This document shows positions 1-9,652 of a stretch of DNA of 64,000 bases, piece by piece (the stretch's first letter is position 1; each line of letters opens with the position of its first letter). The DNA comes from Candidatus Altimarinota bacterium (lineage in GTDB: Bacteria > Patescibacteriota > Gracilibacteria > UBA1369 > LOWO2-01-FULL-3): assembly GCA_023231115.1 (NCBI GenBank), contig JALNWA010000001.1, forward strand, positions 1 through 64,000. The letters are read 5' to 3'. Made by a program: the position numbers and the translations under genes. The notes beneath the pieces are model-generated. The model ran no database searches, had not been told where the DNA came from, and was given only the letters and a program-made list of their open reading frames with translations.

Positions 1-398
1 AAACTTCCTCCAACAACTGAATTTTTGCCGACATCAACTTGTCCAGCCACAACAATCAAATCATCTCCAACATTTCCAAAAATACTTACTTGCCCTCCGA
101 GGACTCGAATATCGCCGCCAACATTTCCTACAACATTTATTTTTCCTCCGAATATGACGAGATCTTCTTGAATATTTCCCATAATAGAGACATTTCCACC
201 GGCTACATAAGCATCACCAAAAATATCTCCTCTTATGTCCGCGCCTCCCGTAACCAAATAAATATCATCTAAAACATTTTCATTTATAAAAAGATTTTCT
301 TCCACACTAAAAACTGCGGCGCTCGCAGGCAAGATGAAAAAAGAAAAAAGAAAAATAGAAATTAGAGAAGAAAATATTATTTTTTGAAAATTTTTCAT
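1..398 (-). CDS. Bactofilin-like secreted polymer-forming protein (C-terminus outside window)
   Basis: Open frame running off the left edge; 132 codons visible. An N-terminal hydrophobic stretch ending in ASAAV reads as a signal peptide. It is followed by short repeats of the type G-(D/N)-(I/V)-x-G-G-x-(V/I) every 15-20 residues (GGADIRGDIFGD, GGNVSIMGNIQED, GGKINVVGNVGGD, GGQVSIFGNVGDD). This periodicity is typical of the right-handed beta-helix of bactofilins and related polymer-forming proteins. A signal peptide suggests the envelope rather than the cytoskeletal role of classical bactofilins. It lies 78 bp downstream of rlmD on the same strand and could be co-transcribed. Family assignment is from pattern only; the missing C-terminus could add other domains. 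Confidence 0.7.
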   Translation of the reverse strand, partial: MKNFQKIIFSSLISIFLFSFFILPASAAVFSVEENLFINENVLDDIYLVTGGADIRGDIFGDAYVAGGNVSIMGNIQEDLVIFGGKINVVGNVGGDIRVLGGQVSIFGNVGDDLIVVAGQVDVGKNSVVGGS

Positions 399-476
399 AT
401 GTAAAAATTAAATACTCTATAAATCATATTTGAAAATGTCCCTTATTGCTAAGCAAAAAGATTGACACGATATGGT

Positions 477-1871
477 TTACCGCTCTAATAAAACCACACA
501 TTCTATGTGATAAGTGTGTGGAAACATATCAACAGGTTGGACTTCTTTTATTTTGTATCCGTATTCGATAAGCCACGCGCAGTCGCGAGCAAGAGTGGCG
601 GGATTACAAGAAACATAAATTAATTGATGAGGAGAAAAATCATTTATCAGTTTTGCGGTTTTCTCGGTGATTCCAATTCTTGGCGGATCGATGACAATAA
701 GAGAAGGAGGCTCTTTTAAATTTTTCAAAAGTTTATCAACGTCTCCCGTAAAAAAATCGATATTAAAAATTTTATTTTTAAAAGCATTTTCGCGCGCAAT
801 TTTTACAGCATCTTCTACAATTTCAATCCCATAAACTTGCTCGGCATGTTTTGAAAGAAAAAGTCCTATTGTTCCTGTTCCGCAAAACAAATCAAAGATG
901 GTCTTTTGTGGCTTATTTGTGGCCATTCTTACAACTTGATTATACAAAACTTCGGCTTGAAAAGTATTCACCTGAAAAAACGCTTGCGGCAAAATTTCAA
1001 AAACCATTTCATTCCCATTTTCAAGAATCATTTTTTCAGTAAGCGATTTATTCCCAAAAAGTAAAATTTCTTTGGAAGTTTTTCGAACACCTTTTTTCGC
1101 AATAATCATCGTCCAATAAATCGATGTAATTTTTTTCTCACTATCAACCATATCTTTTTCACATAAAACATTTACATAATCTTCCATGATTTTTTCACTG
1201 TCTTTTGGTAAATTATCTGACGTCACAATATTTATCATGACTTCATTTGAGCGCTTTCCTTCGCGGACATACAAAGCTTTCAGAAACCCTGATCCGTTTG
1301 TGTATTTGAAAGGTGGAAGTTTTTTTTCTGCGAAAAAATCACGAGTTTTATTTACAATTTTTGAAGAAAATTCAGACTCAAGATGACATTCTTCCAAATT
1401 CAAAATATCAAATCTTCTGTTTGGCAGATGCATGCCAAGAGCAAATTTCATGTCACCGCCATATCCAAAAGAAAACTCCATTTTATTTCGATAATAATAG
1501 ATGTTTTCACTTCCGATAATTTTTGAAATATTTACATCTTTAATTTTTCCGATACGATCAAAAGCGTCTTTGACTTGCTGTTCTTTTAGTTCAAGTTGTT
1601 TTTCATATGGCATAAATTGGAGCTGGCATCCTCCGCAAGTCCCAAAATATTTACACTTTGGAGTACATCTGTCTTTTGACGCAGAAATTATTTCGACAAG
1701 TTGCGCCTCAAGAAAATTTGATTTTATTCTCGTCAAACTTGCGGTCACCTTATCGCCGGGCATTGTATTCTCAACGAAACAAGTAATACCTTCATATTTC
1801 CCGATTCCTCTGCCACCAAAAGCGATTGAGGAAATCTCGAGCTCAACTAATTGTCCTTTTTTAAGCGTCAT
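477..1871 (-). CDS. rlmD: 23S rRNA (uracil-5-)-methyltransferase RlmD/RumA family
   Basis: SAM-dependent enzyme forming 5-methyluridine in 23S rRNA. In order: an N-terminal TRAM-like beta-barrel (about 1-60); a 4Fe-4S cluster site with cysteines near 69, 73, 79 and 82 (CTPKCKYFGTCGGC) and a probable fourth Cys in LEECHLES; a SAM loop FDLFCGTGTIG; and the catalytic Cys motif YVSCNPATLARD near the C-terminus. Length (464 aa) is normal. The ATG at 1871 is chosen over a TTG two codons upstream. A TAGAAT preceded by TG lies nine bases before this ATG, so the transcript probably has almost no leader. Members of the family modify U1939, U747 or both; which applies cannot be told from sequence alone. 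Confidence 0.9.
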   Translation of the reverse strand: MTLKKGQLVELEISSIAFGGRGIGKYEGITCFVENTMPGDKVTASLTRIKSNFLEAQLVEIISASKDRCTPKCKYFGTCGGCQLQFMPYEKQLELKEQQVKDAFDRIGKIKDVNISKIIGSENIYYYRNKMEFSFGYGGDMKFALGMHLPNRRFDILNLEECHLESEFSSKIVNKTRDFFAEKKLPPFKYTNGSGFLKALYVREGKRSNEVMINIVTSDNLPKDSEKIMEDYVNVLCEKDMVDSEKKITSIYWTMIIAKKGVRKTSKEILLFGNKSLTEKMILENGNEMVFEILPQAFFQVNTFQAEVLYNQVVRMATNKPQKTIFDLFCGTGTIGLFLSKHAEQVYGIEIVEDAVKIARENAFKNKIFNIDFFTGDVDKLLKNLKEPPSLIVIDPPRIGITEKTAKLINDFSPHQLIYVSCNPATLARDCAWLIEYGYKIKEVQPVDMFPHTYHIECVVLLER

Positions 1872-1917
1872 AGCCAAAGGATTCTAGCACAAGGGTATAG
1901 AGAGAGAAAGAAAATAT

Positions 1918-2754
1918 CTATTTCCTATCCTTAATCATTCTATCGAACTCAGGATTTGGTGCAAAATTTGGCTTTCTGAATTTGTAAACTGATTGAGCCT
2001 GAGTTTCACCTTTAGTGTCATATTCAAGCTCAGGGAAAACATCCCAGAAGAATTTTAAAGCTTCATCCACTTTGCCGGTAGGCAATTTATTTACATATAT
2101 TTCTCTATACATTTTATAAATCTTCTCATAATCTCCTTTGTAGTAAAGATTGTACACTTCCAAGGCCATTGCCTTCTCATCGCGACCTTTAGAAATTCTC
2201 TTTAAAAATTCAGAAAAACCGGCAAGAGCTTTATCATATTTTTCGGTTGTTTTTGTCTCTCCATTTTTCCCTGTATCTACAACTCCAATAGCCCTCAAAT
2301 AAGCCTCTACAAGCCCTTCATGGGGGACTTTAAGCTTTTTGTGAGCCGCTTCATGTCCGATTACATGTGCAAATCTATATGCAGGATGAAGCATCATAAT
2401 AGGATCAACGATTGTCTTTTCTTTTGTTGATTTTCCGACTTCGTTTCCGGGCAAAGATTGAAAGTATAAATCCTTCAAATCAGGCCTCATAAAAGCAGGA
2501 ATCAATATCAAAGCATCTCCCAAGTTTTTTAAAGTTTCTTTAGGGTCGGGGATTTCCAATCCTGCGATAACAACAGGAACAGGCTCAAAATTCACATTTG
2601 CAGCTTTTTCAGTACCCTTAGCCGTAGCTTTTCTTAATGTTTCAAAAACATTTTCCAAAGTCATTTCTTGCACAGAAGAAGGTTTTCCCTGTTCAATACC
2701 AGCGGGGACATCATTTGGTTCATTAACTATTTTTTTTGGATCCTGTCCTGCCAT
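1918..2754 (-). CDS. Unknown protein with HExxH zincin-like motif
   Basis: 278-aa protein without signal peptide or membrane segment. The one recognisable feature is HEAAH at residues 134-138, with further acidic residues at E146 and E150 in a helix-like stretch (HEGLVEAYLRA). This pattern fits a zinc-metalloprotease active helix. The N-terminal 50 residues are polar and probably disordered. The ATG at 2754 is preferred over a TTG three codons upstream. It follows a good promoter (TTGAGT, 17 bp, TATAAT at 2783-2811) with a leader of about 22 nt. No family is recognised with confidence, and peptidase activity is inference from the motif only. Confidence 0.6.
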   Translation of the reverse strand: MAGQDPKKIVNEPNDVPAGIEQGKPSSVQEMTLENVFETLRKATAKGTEKAANVNFEPVPVVIAGLEIPDPKETLKNLGDALILIPAFMRPDLKDLYFQSLPGNEVGKSTKEKTIVDPIMMLHPAYRFAHVIGHEAAHKKLKVPHEGLVEAYLRAIGVVDTGKNGETKTTEKYDKALAGFSEFLKRISKGRDEKAMALEVYNLYYKGDYEKIYKMYREIYVNKLPTGKVDEALKFFWDVFPELEYDTKGETQAQSVYKFRKPNFAPNPEFDRMIKDRK

Positions 2755-2782
2755 AAAAATCAAAATATATAAATATCAAATA

Positions 2783-2811
2783 ATTATACCAAAAAATCGG
2801 CTTAAACTCAA
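2783..2811 (-). promoter_or_regulatory. Sigma70-type promoter for the HExxH protein
   Basis: Read on the minus strand: TTGAGT (2811-2806), 17-bp spacer, TATAAT (2788-2783). The predicted start of transcription is about 22 nt before the ATG at 2754. Confidence 0.6.
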
Positions 2812-2817
2812 TCAATA

Positions 2818-5049
2818 TCATTCTGCCTCAAAATGATCCTGAAAAAACCATTTGATAATATCCCAGTTTTCATCAAGAGGAAGTAGGGTATAGGCGTGGT
2901 TTTCTCCCTCACAACTAGGAACAGCTGTTCCGCTTGCAACAGCCTGATCTATGGAGACCTGACAATTTTCGGTCGTGATATAAGGCGGAACGAAGAAAAT
3001 ATTTCCGGAAGACATCACATCATTTGAAACAATTTTGTAGTTTTGATATTTGAAATAATATTTTATAGCTTCATCAAGAGAAATATCGGTTTCCGTTTTT
3101 CCAATGACCGCTTTTGCGATTTGATAAACTGTATTTGCATCACCAAATCCAAAATTTTGCGCTTTCTTTTGAACCGCCTCAAGAATCATTTGTTGTCTTT
3201 CCGCTCGAGCAAAATCAGAAGAAGTATGTCTGGTTCTTGCAAGACGCAACGCCTCTTTTCCTCCAAGATGATAATCTCCGGGTTGATAGTTTAGAGTCCC
3301 GACTTTTCCGTTATCGACAGTCTTATAAGTCGGATCAACGACGGCTTTATCCAAATGAATATCGACTCCTCCAATCAAATCAACAACATCAATAAACGCA
3401 TACATATCAATAACAATATACTTATCTAGAGTGTATCCGGTTAGTTTGCTGATGAGCTTTTTCATCTCAGGCATGCCATACATGTACGAATAAGCATTTA
3501 TTTTACGCCCATTATAAAAAAGATCCCGAGGGATGCTTATCATTTTAATCTCTTTGGTTGATTCATCCAGATGAACGAATATTAGCGTGTCGGTTAAACT
3601 GCCGTTTTTGCCGGCAAAAAGTACATTGAAGGTTTTGTCGGTATTAAAAGTTTTTCCGGCGTAAGAAGATAAATCTTTAGGAATCTCTAAAGTTTTTTTT
3701 TTGGAATCAGGTTCGAAAAAAAGAAGATTTTGAGAGTTTGTTCCGTCCGGAGCGACAATATTTACAACACCGGTCGTTTTCTCAACAACGATTGCGCTAA
3801 GCACTTTTCCGGTCTTTGTCATAAGGTCAAAATAGTATCTATCTTCGTCTTCACGAGGCTCGGAAATTTTTAATCCGGCCGCATCAAGCGCGATAGTAAA
3901 TCCATTGTCAGTAACTGTATTTTTCACATCCTCAAGAACTTGTTTTGCTTTTTTCTCTATCGAAGTGCTCGTATCCAATTTTCCAAGAAAAGGAAGAATT
4001 CCTGATTTTATATCGGAAGTTTGCTCTGAAGTTTTATTTGCTTTATTTATCAAATAAACTTCCAAAGTTTTGAAATCAATTACAATTTCTCCGATTGTAT
4101 CGCTCGTCATATTCGTAATTGAATAAGTATATTTGAAATCTTTTTCTTTTGGAGCCATGTCGATTTTTACTTTTAGCTCAGCCAATTTCGCCTTTACGGT
4201 TTCGCTGTTTGAAGTACTTTCGACGTCAGTTCGTGATTTATTTATGCTTTCCAAACTTGTTTTCCATTGTGCACCATTTGCATTAACAAAATCCACAAGA
4301 TCAGTGAAAAATTCTTCCAAATTTGCATAAGAAATTTCTTTTTTCTCGGTGACAGTTTTTCGAAGTAGTTTGCCATCTTCTTTTGAAAGATAGAAAAATA
4401 TTGCGGAAAATTCGAGAGGCGTTTGTCCCTTATACAACAAAGATAAAGAATATCCGTTTGGATCTTCAACCAATTTTGAGAATGAAAGTCCATAAGTATT
4501 CATGGCTGAAATAAGCCCTGCATTAGTATTTATTTGCTCAAGAAAAGATTTATTTAACGCAAGATTTGTATCTGTGCTCTCTTTATTAGATAGATAGTCG
4601 ACATAATCGAAAAGGGCTAGCTGAAGCCTGTTTGTGTTCTTGGTCTCATCATTAGTGGAATCTGTTAAATCCTCAGAAGAGGAATAATCTGTGACAGGCA
4701 TTCCGATATAACCGCGCACTTCATTTAAATCTCCGCCGATTTTTGTGGTCATTTCCTTAATTTGTCCAATTTCAGAAATCAATGACGTGTTGTGTCCTTG
4801 CAAAAACGAAAAATTCCCAAGCACGCCTTGTAGTTGTATATATTGAATAATAAAAAGAGCCACCAAAATAAATATAAAAATACTCTTCAAAGAAAAAAAC
4901 CTTTTCTTTGAAGGAACAGAATCATCACCACAACAACCGCTTTTAGCGATTATATGAAGGCCTTTTGCTCCTTCATCAAAATCGCCGGCAGAAGTTTTTT
5001 TTGTGTCTCCGATTTTCACTTCATTCATTTTTGTATCTTTTTTCACCAT
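2818..5049 (-). CDS. LytR-CpsA-Psr (LCP) family envelope protein
   Basis: 743 aa. A cytoplasmic N-terminus is followed by one membrane helix (about residues 53-72), a long unrecognised extracytoplasmic region (about 75-480) and a C-terminal LCP domain. LCP hallmarks are visible: DTLIFVHL, the SIPRDLF arginine motif, DKYIVIDMYAFIDVVDLIGGVD and ALRLARTRHTSSDFARAERQQ with the conserved arginines. LCP proteins transfer polyprenyl-linked glycopolymers onto peptidoglycan or surface proteins. The long insert between helix and LCP domain is unusual. An upstream ATG at 5073 overlaps the -10 box (5072-5077), so 5049 is the supported start. It is divergent from smr. Confidence 0.85.
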   Translation of the reverse strand: MVKKDTKMNEVKIGDTKKTSAGDFDEGAKGLHIIAKSGCCGDDSVPSKKRFFSLKSIFIFILVALFIIQYIQLQGVLGNFSFLQGHNTSLISEIGQIKEMTTKIGGDLNEVRGYIGMPVTDYSSSEDLTDSTNDETKNTNRLQLALFDYVDYLSNKESTDTNLALNKSFLEQINTNAGLISAMNTYGLSFSKLVEDPNGYSLSLLYKGQTPLEFSAIFFYLSKEDGKLLRKTVTEKKEISYANLEEFFTDLVDFVNANGAQWKTSLESINKSRTDVESTSNSETVKAKLAELKVKIDMAPKEKDFKYTYSITNMTSDTIGEIVIDFKTLEVYLINKANKTSEQTSDIKSGILPFLGKLDTSTSIEKKAKQVLEDVKNTVTDNGFTIALDAAGLKISEPREDEDRYYFDLMTKTGKVLSAIVVEKTTGVVNIVAPDGTNSQNLLFFEPDSKKKTLEIPKDLSSYAGKTFNTDKTFNVLFAGKNGSLTDTLIFVHLDESTKEIKMISIPRDLFYNGRKINAYSYMYGMPEMKKLISKLTGYTLDKYIVIDMYAFIDVVDLIGGVDIHLDKAVVDPTYKTVDNGKVGTLNYQPGDYHLGGKEALRLARTRHTSSDFARAERQQMILEAVQKKAQNFGFGDANTVYQIAKAVIGKTETDISLDEAIKYYFKYQNYKIVSNDVMSSGNIFFVPPYITTENCQVSIDQAVASGTAVPSCEGENHAYTLLPLDENWDIIKWFFQDHFEAE

Positions 5050-5071
5050 GTTTATTTTCTTTAGCCTCGTC

Positions 5072-5100
5072 ATTCTAGAAAAAACCGACAAATGTTGCAA
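5072..5100 (-). promoter_or_regulatory. Promoter of the LCP gene
   Basis: On the minus strand TTGCAA (5100-5095), 17 bp, TAGAAT (5077-5072). The -10 overlaps the ATG at 5073, which excludes that codon as a start and leaves 5049. Confidence 0.6.
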
Positions 5101-5127
5101 TGGGAAAATGTGGAGCGTTTTCGCATA

Positions 5128-5136
5128 TGCTATACT
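5128..5136 (+). promoter_or_regulatory. Extended -10 box giving a leaderless smr transcript
   Basis: TGCTATACT (TGn plus TATACT at 5131-5136) ends six bases before the smr ATG at 5143, placing the expected transcription start on or next to the A of the start codon. No Shine-Dalgarno sequence is present. Confidence 0.5.
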
Positions 5137-5142
5137 CATTCC

Positions 5143-5439
5143 ATGAACAAATACGAAAACTTGAGCAAACCACAGGCAGAATTCGATTTTCACGATAAAG
5201 GAATTTTGCACGAAAGCGACATAAAACGCATGACCGACGAATTTTTGCACGACTGCATGCGCAGACGTTACACAAAAGTTCTTTTCATCACAGGCAAAGG
5301 CCTTCATTCAAAAAAAGGAATGCCCGTAATCAAGCCTTTCCTAAGGCAATATCTAAGCACCTTATCTTTCGTCGGCCAAGTCTACGAAGGCCGCTTCGAC
5401 AGGGGAGGCACGGGGACGTTGGAAGTGACACTAAAGTGA
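5143..5439 (+). CDS. Stand-alone Smr-domain protein
   Basis: 98 aa consisting almost entirely of a Smr (small MutS-related) domain. Visible parts are DFHDKGILHESD (variant of the DLHG start), a TGKGLHS core (TGxG variant) and a C-terminal GRFDRGGTGTLEVTL matching the GGxGxxxVxL end. Smr domains are nicking nucleases acting on nucleic acid, seen in MutS2 and in short stand-alone proteins. The ATG at 5143 is chosen because an extended -10 box lies six bases upstream and because the frame upstream overlaps the LCP promoter. The last 60 bases (5380-5439) recur at 9653-9712, with the 1379-aa gene in between. Confidence 0.8.
   Translation: MNKYENLSKPQAEFDFHDKGILHESDIKRMTDEFLHDCMRRRYTKVLFITGKGLHSKKGMPVIKPFLRQYLSTLSFVGQVYEGRFDRGGTGTLEVTLK
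5380..5439 (+). repeat. smr 3'-end repeat, copy 1 (intact gene)
   Basis: 60-bp direct repeat starting exactly on a codon boundary (V of VYEGRFD) and ending at the smr stop. It matches 9653-9712 at 56 of 60 positions. All four differences are synonymous. Flanking sequence on either side shows no similarity to the second copy. Confidence 0.9.
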
Positions 5440-5440
5440 A

Positions 5441-8400
5441 TCACGCCGCTATAGAAATACCTCCATCTTCTTGATGCATTCTATTCCTCAAAGCAGGGGA
5501 GACTCTTTTTCCTCTAAATCCTCTCACAGCATATGCAGCGGAGATTGTAGCATATTCCGTTATATTAAATTTATCGACTTCGACAAAATTGTCTTTATAA
5601 GTTCTCTCAATATACGCTCTTACCTCCGGTCTATTTGATAAAGCCAAAAATCCACCTTGTTCACTCAAAAGCACTCCGGCCAATCCATTTTCTTCAGCAA
5701 ATCTTTCCCCTATAGCAATAATCGATTCAGTCAAACTTCCAGCATCTATATCTTTAAGAAGGCTGGTGCTAGGGTTAAATCCTCTTAGAAGTAAATACGG
5801 ATGTCCTTTGTTATTCATAATGTAAGCCTGAACATTACCGACACATTTTTCTTTATCTTCATCAATTAAATTTATATGAAAATGGTCTTCTCTATTGAAA
5901 AGAGTTATGTCATTTGCGGTACAAATACCAGCACTTGCCTTTGCAAAGAACGAAGCTTTATTTTTAGATATGATAGCTCTTAATCTTGCTCCCGCCCCTG
6001 ATACTTTTTCGTCGTTTTCAGTAACGAACTTTTTTAAATCATCAGAAATCATTTTTCTCAAATCTTTCAAAGGCTTAAATTTCTTTAATGCAACTTGTGC
6101 AATAACTTGAGCCGCTAGTTTTATGTCTGATTTCGACTCATCTATTTCAATACCAAGTTGACTGCTTAATGTCTTTGCCATCCCTGGTTTTTTTAATGAA
6201 TCCGTCAATGCTTTCAGTGTATTACTGATAGTAGCTTTATCTTGCCTTAAGAATTCTCTTATTGCGGCCTCAAGATTGTCAGTCAAATATATGCCAAGAG
6301 CCTCTTGAAGTAATCTTAAGCTACGATAAGTTGCGTCTTCAGAGTTTGCTCGCACATATTCCTTTAACGCACTCTTCATAAATCCATCATCCTCAAGTAC
6401 AACCAAAAGATCACTCACATCTACTTCTTCCAATTTCAATCTACCAAATTTACAAAGACCTCTCACAAAGCCTAAATATGGACTATGTAAATTTTTACTA
6501 GGATCGATCTTTGAATCTTCAGTAATCATAGCAGGTCTCCTGTAAATATCCTTTGGCGTAGAAACCGTTGCACCTTGCCTCAATTTCATTGTCCTGTTTC
6601 CGGTAAGATCCAATTTATATCCATCTTCAGGGAATTTATATTTAGCAAGATGTCCACTGCAATCTTTTATATTCCTGCACAACCGTAAAACATCTTGAAA
6701 ACTCATATTTACAGGTTGATAAGCGACATATACCAACTCTGCCACTAATTCAGGAGTAATATCCGAATCTATAGGTCTGTTAGAAAAAATATCTTTTTTC
6801 AATACCGCGAATCTTTCTGCAATTTTCATAAGTTCTTTCTTGTTGAAATCACATGATTTTGCTTGCGCATAAATACCGGGAGTCAAAACTCCAACTTCTC
6901 CTAAAACTGTAAAAATTCCTTCCCACAGCCTAGAATCTAATTTCTGTTCCTCGTGTACCTCTACCGTTTTCACAACATCGTCAGGCTCATCTTCATCGTC
7001 AGCATCATCATCTCCATCGTCGATGCCGTCAAAGTCATCCATGTCATTAGCATCCAATTTCTCTATTTTTAAAGGATTTTCGGCAATTATCTCCATTACA
7101 GTGTTAAATTGATTTTGATATTGAGACAATAATCTCCTCAAATATGGCAGATTTGTCTCGTCCAAATACTTTTCCGTATGCTTATGTAGAATTCCTTTTG
7201 CAATTAATTTTCTAAATAGCATGACAGCGACAGGATATGGTGTCTCTTTACTTTTAACTTCAGGCATTGCTTCTGCCCCCGTAATATCATGATCAATCAT
7301 TGCTTCGACGATATGAAATCTTGCCTCCTGACTGGCTTTATTCTGACCGTAAGCATTTGTCAGGATATCTTTCTTTTGATGAGGAGTTCGAATACTTCCT
7401 AATGCCATAAGCTTGGTTAACACTCGAACACTTTCCGGAGTATCAAGTCTTTTCGCTAATTCTGCATATGCTATTTCATAAGATGAATCATCTTTCATAG
7501 CAATCAAGATTTCCATCTGACTATTCCAATATTCAATTTCATCATTTGCGGTGGCACCTTCCGGCAAACCAGTTCCCTTAAAAGCGGCAGAAGCTCCGGT
7601 TGATTCTTCCCCAAGATTTTCCGCAGCAAATCGTATAAATAAAGTTAGACATTCAACAGTAGTTGCACGGGAAAGTTTTTCTGTTTTTTGTAATTTTTTA
7701 AAATATGTTATTGCGCATTTTAAGTCTCCATCAGCCATTAATCCTTTTATAAGTCCAATAGTCCCATTATGAGTCATTGGATATTGTTCACCATCATAAC
7801 CACGACAATTTTGTCTCCATTGTTCAAACATTTGATCAAATTGTTCTTCAGTGACGATGCCTAATTTTTTACCCGCAATATAAAACGCCGCCATCCCGTC
7901 AAAAGCTTCTTCTCCATGTCGGTATGAATTACGATCGAAATAATTTTTGCTCAAAAGGGTAACTAACTCCGTAAAACGATCAGGAAATGCCTCTAGTATG
8001 ATAATTCCTCTATTCCAATCATCAACATGTGCTTTCCAAAATATTTGTTTCCTTAGAAAAGCTATGGCTTCATCTGCAACAGTCGCGCCTTCACCAGTAT
8101 CTTTGTTTGCAAGAATAACTCTAACTTCATCATCTAATCCTTTATTCTTTTCGGCTTCTTTAGCAATCCACTTTGCATTCTCGTCTTCCCTGGCAGTATT
8201 CCTTCTCTCAGATTTGCCCACCCTATTCTTTTTCTTATTCTCTTCCTTTTGCTCTGCCGTAACAAAAAGCGGATTATTCCACTTATCCTTTTCAGGAAGA
8301 AAATGAAGCATTCCTAGTTTGAAAAATTTCTCTCTAATACTTCTTTTCGCCAATCGAGAGCTTTTTCTAAATGTTTTTTTGTGTTTTTCAGGACAGTCTT

Positions 8401-9580
8401 CTTTTGGTGGAACTGATATTTTTTCTACTGATGCAATCGCGGCATCGATATGTGCTTGAGCGGATTCAGGAGTGCCACTAATAATCTCCAATATTGCCCG
8501 TTCAGCATCTTGTTCGGCACGCAAAGTCAACTCCTCTATCCTCCTATGCCATGACCATCCCGCATCTTTTTCCTTAAGTAGTTCTTTAATACGTTTTTCT
8601 TTAAGTTGGATCGATCGCGTAAGCACTCTCTTGCTGGTTTCTATGTCTCCAGTTTTTATTGAATGAGCAATTCTTGCCTGAAGAACTTCTTCTTCACCAT
8701 AACTTCCAAACCCTATTTCTCTTGAAAATTTTTCTGCCCCATCAAAATCTTCTTGTGCCATAAGTCCTCGCCTAACCTTATTTTCAACAGTATAGGAGTC
8801 AGACATATAAGTCATTTGCCCGGTTTTCTTTCTCTTCCCGTGTGCTTCTAACGTAGCTTTTAGCAATTCTATCGGTGCCCCAAATCCGTCTAAAGAACTA
8901 AGAAAAGATTTAAGTACGTCAGTTGAATGATTCCCTTCGAAATAATCATATTTTTTACCCTTTGCCTCTAGCGGACAATAGTTGTCGATTAATTTAGTTA
9001 TCTCTTTTGCAGTAACTACTTCACCTTTAGATATTCTTTCTAATATCAGCATAAATGGTTTTTCTTTTCTATCAAAAAACCTATCCAAAACAGTTCTTGC
9101 GACGCCATGTCTATTTGCTTTCCACAGGCCTTTAACCAGAATTTTAAAATAAAAGGAATTATCTGACATTGATGAAAAAGTTCTTTCCCCTCCTTTTGGT
9201 TTCACATATTCTGCAAAATCAATAATGAGCTGATCTTCTGCGCCTGAATCTATCAATTTCTGAATAAAATTATCAAGACTAAACCCATGGCCCATGTCTG
9301 GATATTGCTTAAGGGTCGATACGACTTTATCAAATTGTCCATTTTTGAAATAACCCTGCAGTAGTTCCGCTACAATTGTATTATCAATCTCTTTAGCGCC
9401 AGTTAATAAAACTCCAAGAAGCCGTTCATGCCCAGTAGAGATTAATGCACCAGGGACACTATCTGAATCAACACACCAATGGCCATGATCACGGTGGCCC
9501 GGTTTAGTGAGTCTTTCCCCACGCGCGGCATCTATTACGCCATACATCGCACCTGTATAAAAGTCTCTTTGTCCGTCCAT
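5441..9580 (-). CDS. Giant 1379-aa protein of unknown function
   Basis: No signal peptide or membrane helix, so probably cytoplasmic. Most of it is amphipathic helix resembling TPR/PPR-like helical repeats (for example NGQFDKVVSTLKQY, DGAEKFSREIGFGSYGEE). There is a strongly charged stretch around residues 440-490, an acidic Asp/Glu linker near residue 860, and a compact mixed alpha/beta C-terminal 130 residues (INLIDEDKEKCVGNVQAYI, YLLLRGFNP, ESIIAIGERFAEENGLAGVLL). The C-terminal part has the rhythm of a GNAT-like fold, which is a guess. It ends one base from the convergent smr stop. It has its own promoter (9610-9638) and lies between two copies of the smr 3' end. Not recognised. Confidence 0.75.
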   Translation of the reverse strand: MDGQRDFYTGAMYGVIDAARGERLTKPGHRDHGHWCVDSDSVPGALISTGHERLLGVLLTGAKEIDNTIVAELLQGYFKNGQFDKVVSTLKQYPDMGHGFSLDNFIQKLIDSGAEDQLIIDFAEYVKPKGGERTFSSMSDNSFYFKILVKGLWKANRHGVARTVLDRFFDRKEKPFMLILERISKGEVVTAKEITKLIDNYCPLEAKGKKYDYFEGNHSTDVLKSFLSSLDGFGAPIELLKATLEAHGKRKKTGQMTYMSDSYTVENKVRRGLMAQEDFDGAEKFSREIGFGSYGEEEVLQARIAHSIKTGDIETSKRVLTRSIQLKEKRIKELLKEKDAGWSWHRRIEELTLRAEQDAERAILEIISGTPESAQAHIDAAIASVEKISVPPKEDCPEKHKKTFRKSSRLAKRSIREKFFKLGMLHFLPEKDKWNNPLFVTAEQKEENKKKNRVGKSERRNTAREDENAKWIAKEAEKNKGLDDEVRVILANKDTGEGATVADEAIAFLRKQIFWKAHVDDWNRGIIILEAFPDRFTELVTLLSKNYFDRNSYRHGEEAFDGMAAFYIAGKKLGIVTEEQFDQMFEQWRQNCRGYDGEQYPMTHNGTIGLIKGLMADGDLKCAITYFKKLQKTEKLSRATTVECLTLFIRFAAENLGEESTGASAAFKGTGLPEGATANDEIEYWNSQMEILIAMKDDSSYEIAYAELAKRLDTPESVRVLTKLMALGSIRTPHQKKDILTNAYGQNKASQEARFHIVEAMIDHDITGAEAMPEVKSKETPYPVAVMLFRKLIAKGILHKHTEKYLDETNLPYLRRLLSQYQNQFNTVMEIIAENPLKIEKLDANDMDDFDGIDDGDDDADDEDEPDDVVKTVEVHEEQKLDSRLWEGIFTVLGEVGVLTPGIYAQAKSCDFNKKELMKIAERFAVLKKDIFSNRPIDSDITPELVAELVYVAYQPVNMSFQDVLRLCRNIKDCSGHLAKYKFPEDGYKLDLTGNRTMKLRQGATVSTPKDIYRRPAMITEDSKIDPSKNLHSPYLGFVRGLCKFGRLKLEEVDVSDLLVVLEDDGFMKSALKEYVRANSEDATYRSLRLLQEALGIYLTDNLEAAIREFLRQDKATISNTLKALTDSLKKPGMAKTLSSQLGIEIDESKSDIKLAAQVIAQVALKKFKPLKDLRKMISDDLKKFVTENDEKVSGAGARLRAIISKNKASFFAKASAGICTANDITLFNREDHFHINLIDEDKEKCVGNVQAYIMNNKGHPYLLLRGFNPSTSLLKDIDAGSLTESIIAIGERFAEENGLAGVLLSEQGGFLALSNRPEVRAYIERTYKDNFVEVDKFNITEYATISAAYAVRGFRGKRVSPALRNRMHQEDGGISIAA

Positions 9581-9609
9581 CGAATTTGCATTAGTAAAAT
9601 CAAGAAGAC

Positions 9610-9638
9610 TTTATACTATATTGTTGCGTTGAAGTCAA
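9610..9638 (-). promoter_or_regulatory. Promoter of the 1379-aa gene
   Basis: On the minus strand TTGACT (9638-9633), 17 bp, TATAAA (9615-9610). The predicted leader is about 23 nt to the ATG at 9580. It sits between the gene and the second smr-end repeat. Confidence 0.65.
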
Positions 9639-9652
9639 CCGTAATCTGTCTG

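Noticed and set aside
5049-5307. Longer N-terminus of the LCP protein up to 5307
   Set aside because: It would overlap most of smr on the other strand, and the LCP promoter -10 box lies at 5072-5077.
5441-9652. Transposon with terminal inverted repeats carrying the giant gene
   Set aside because: The bordering repeats are direct, no inverted ends were found, and no transposase or integrase lies inside.
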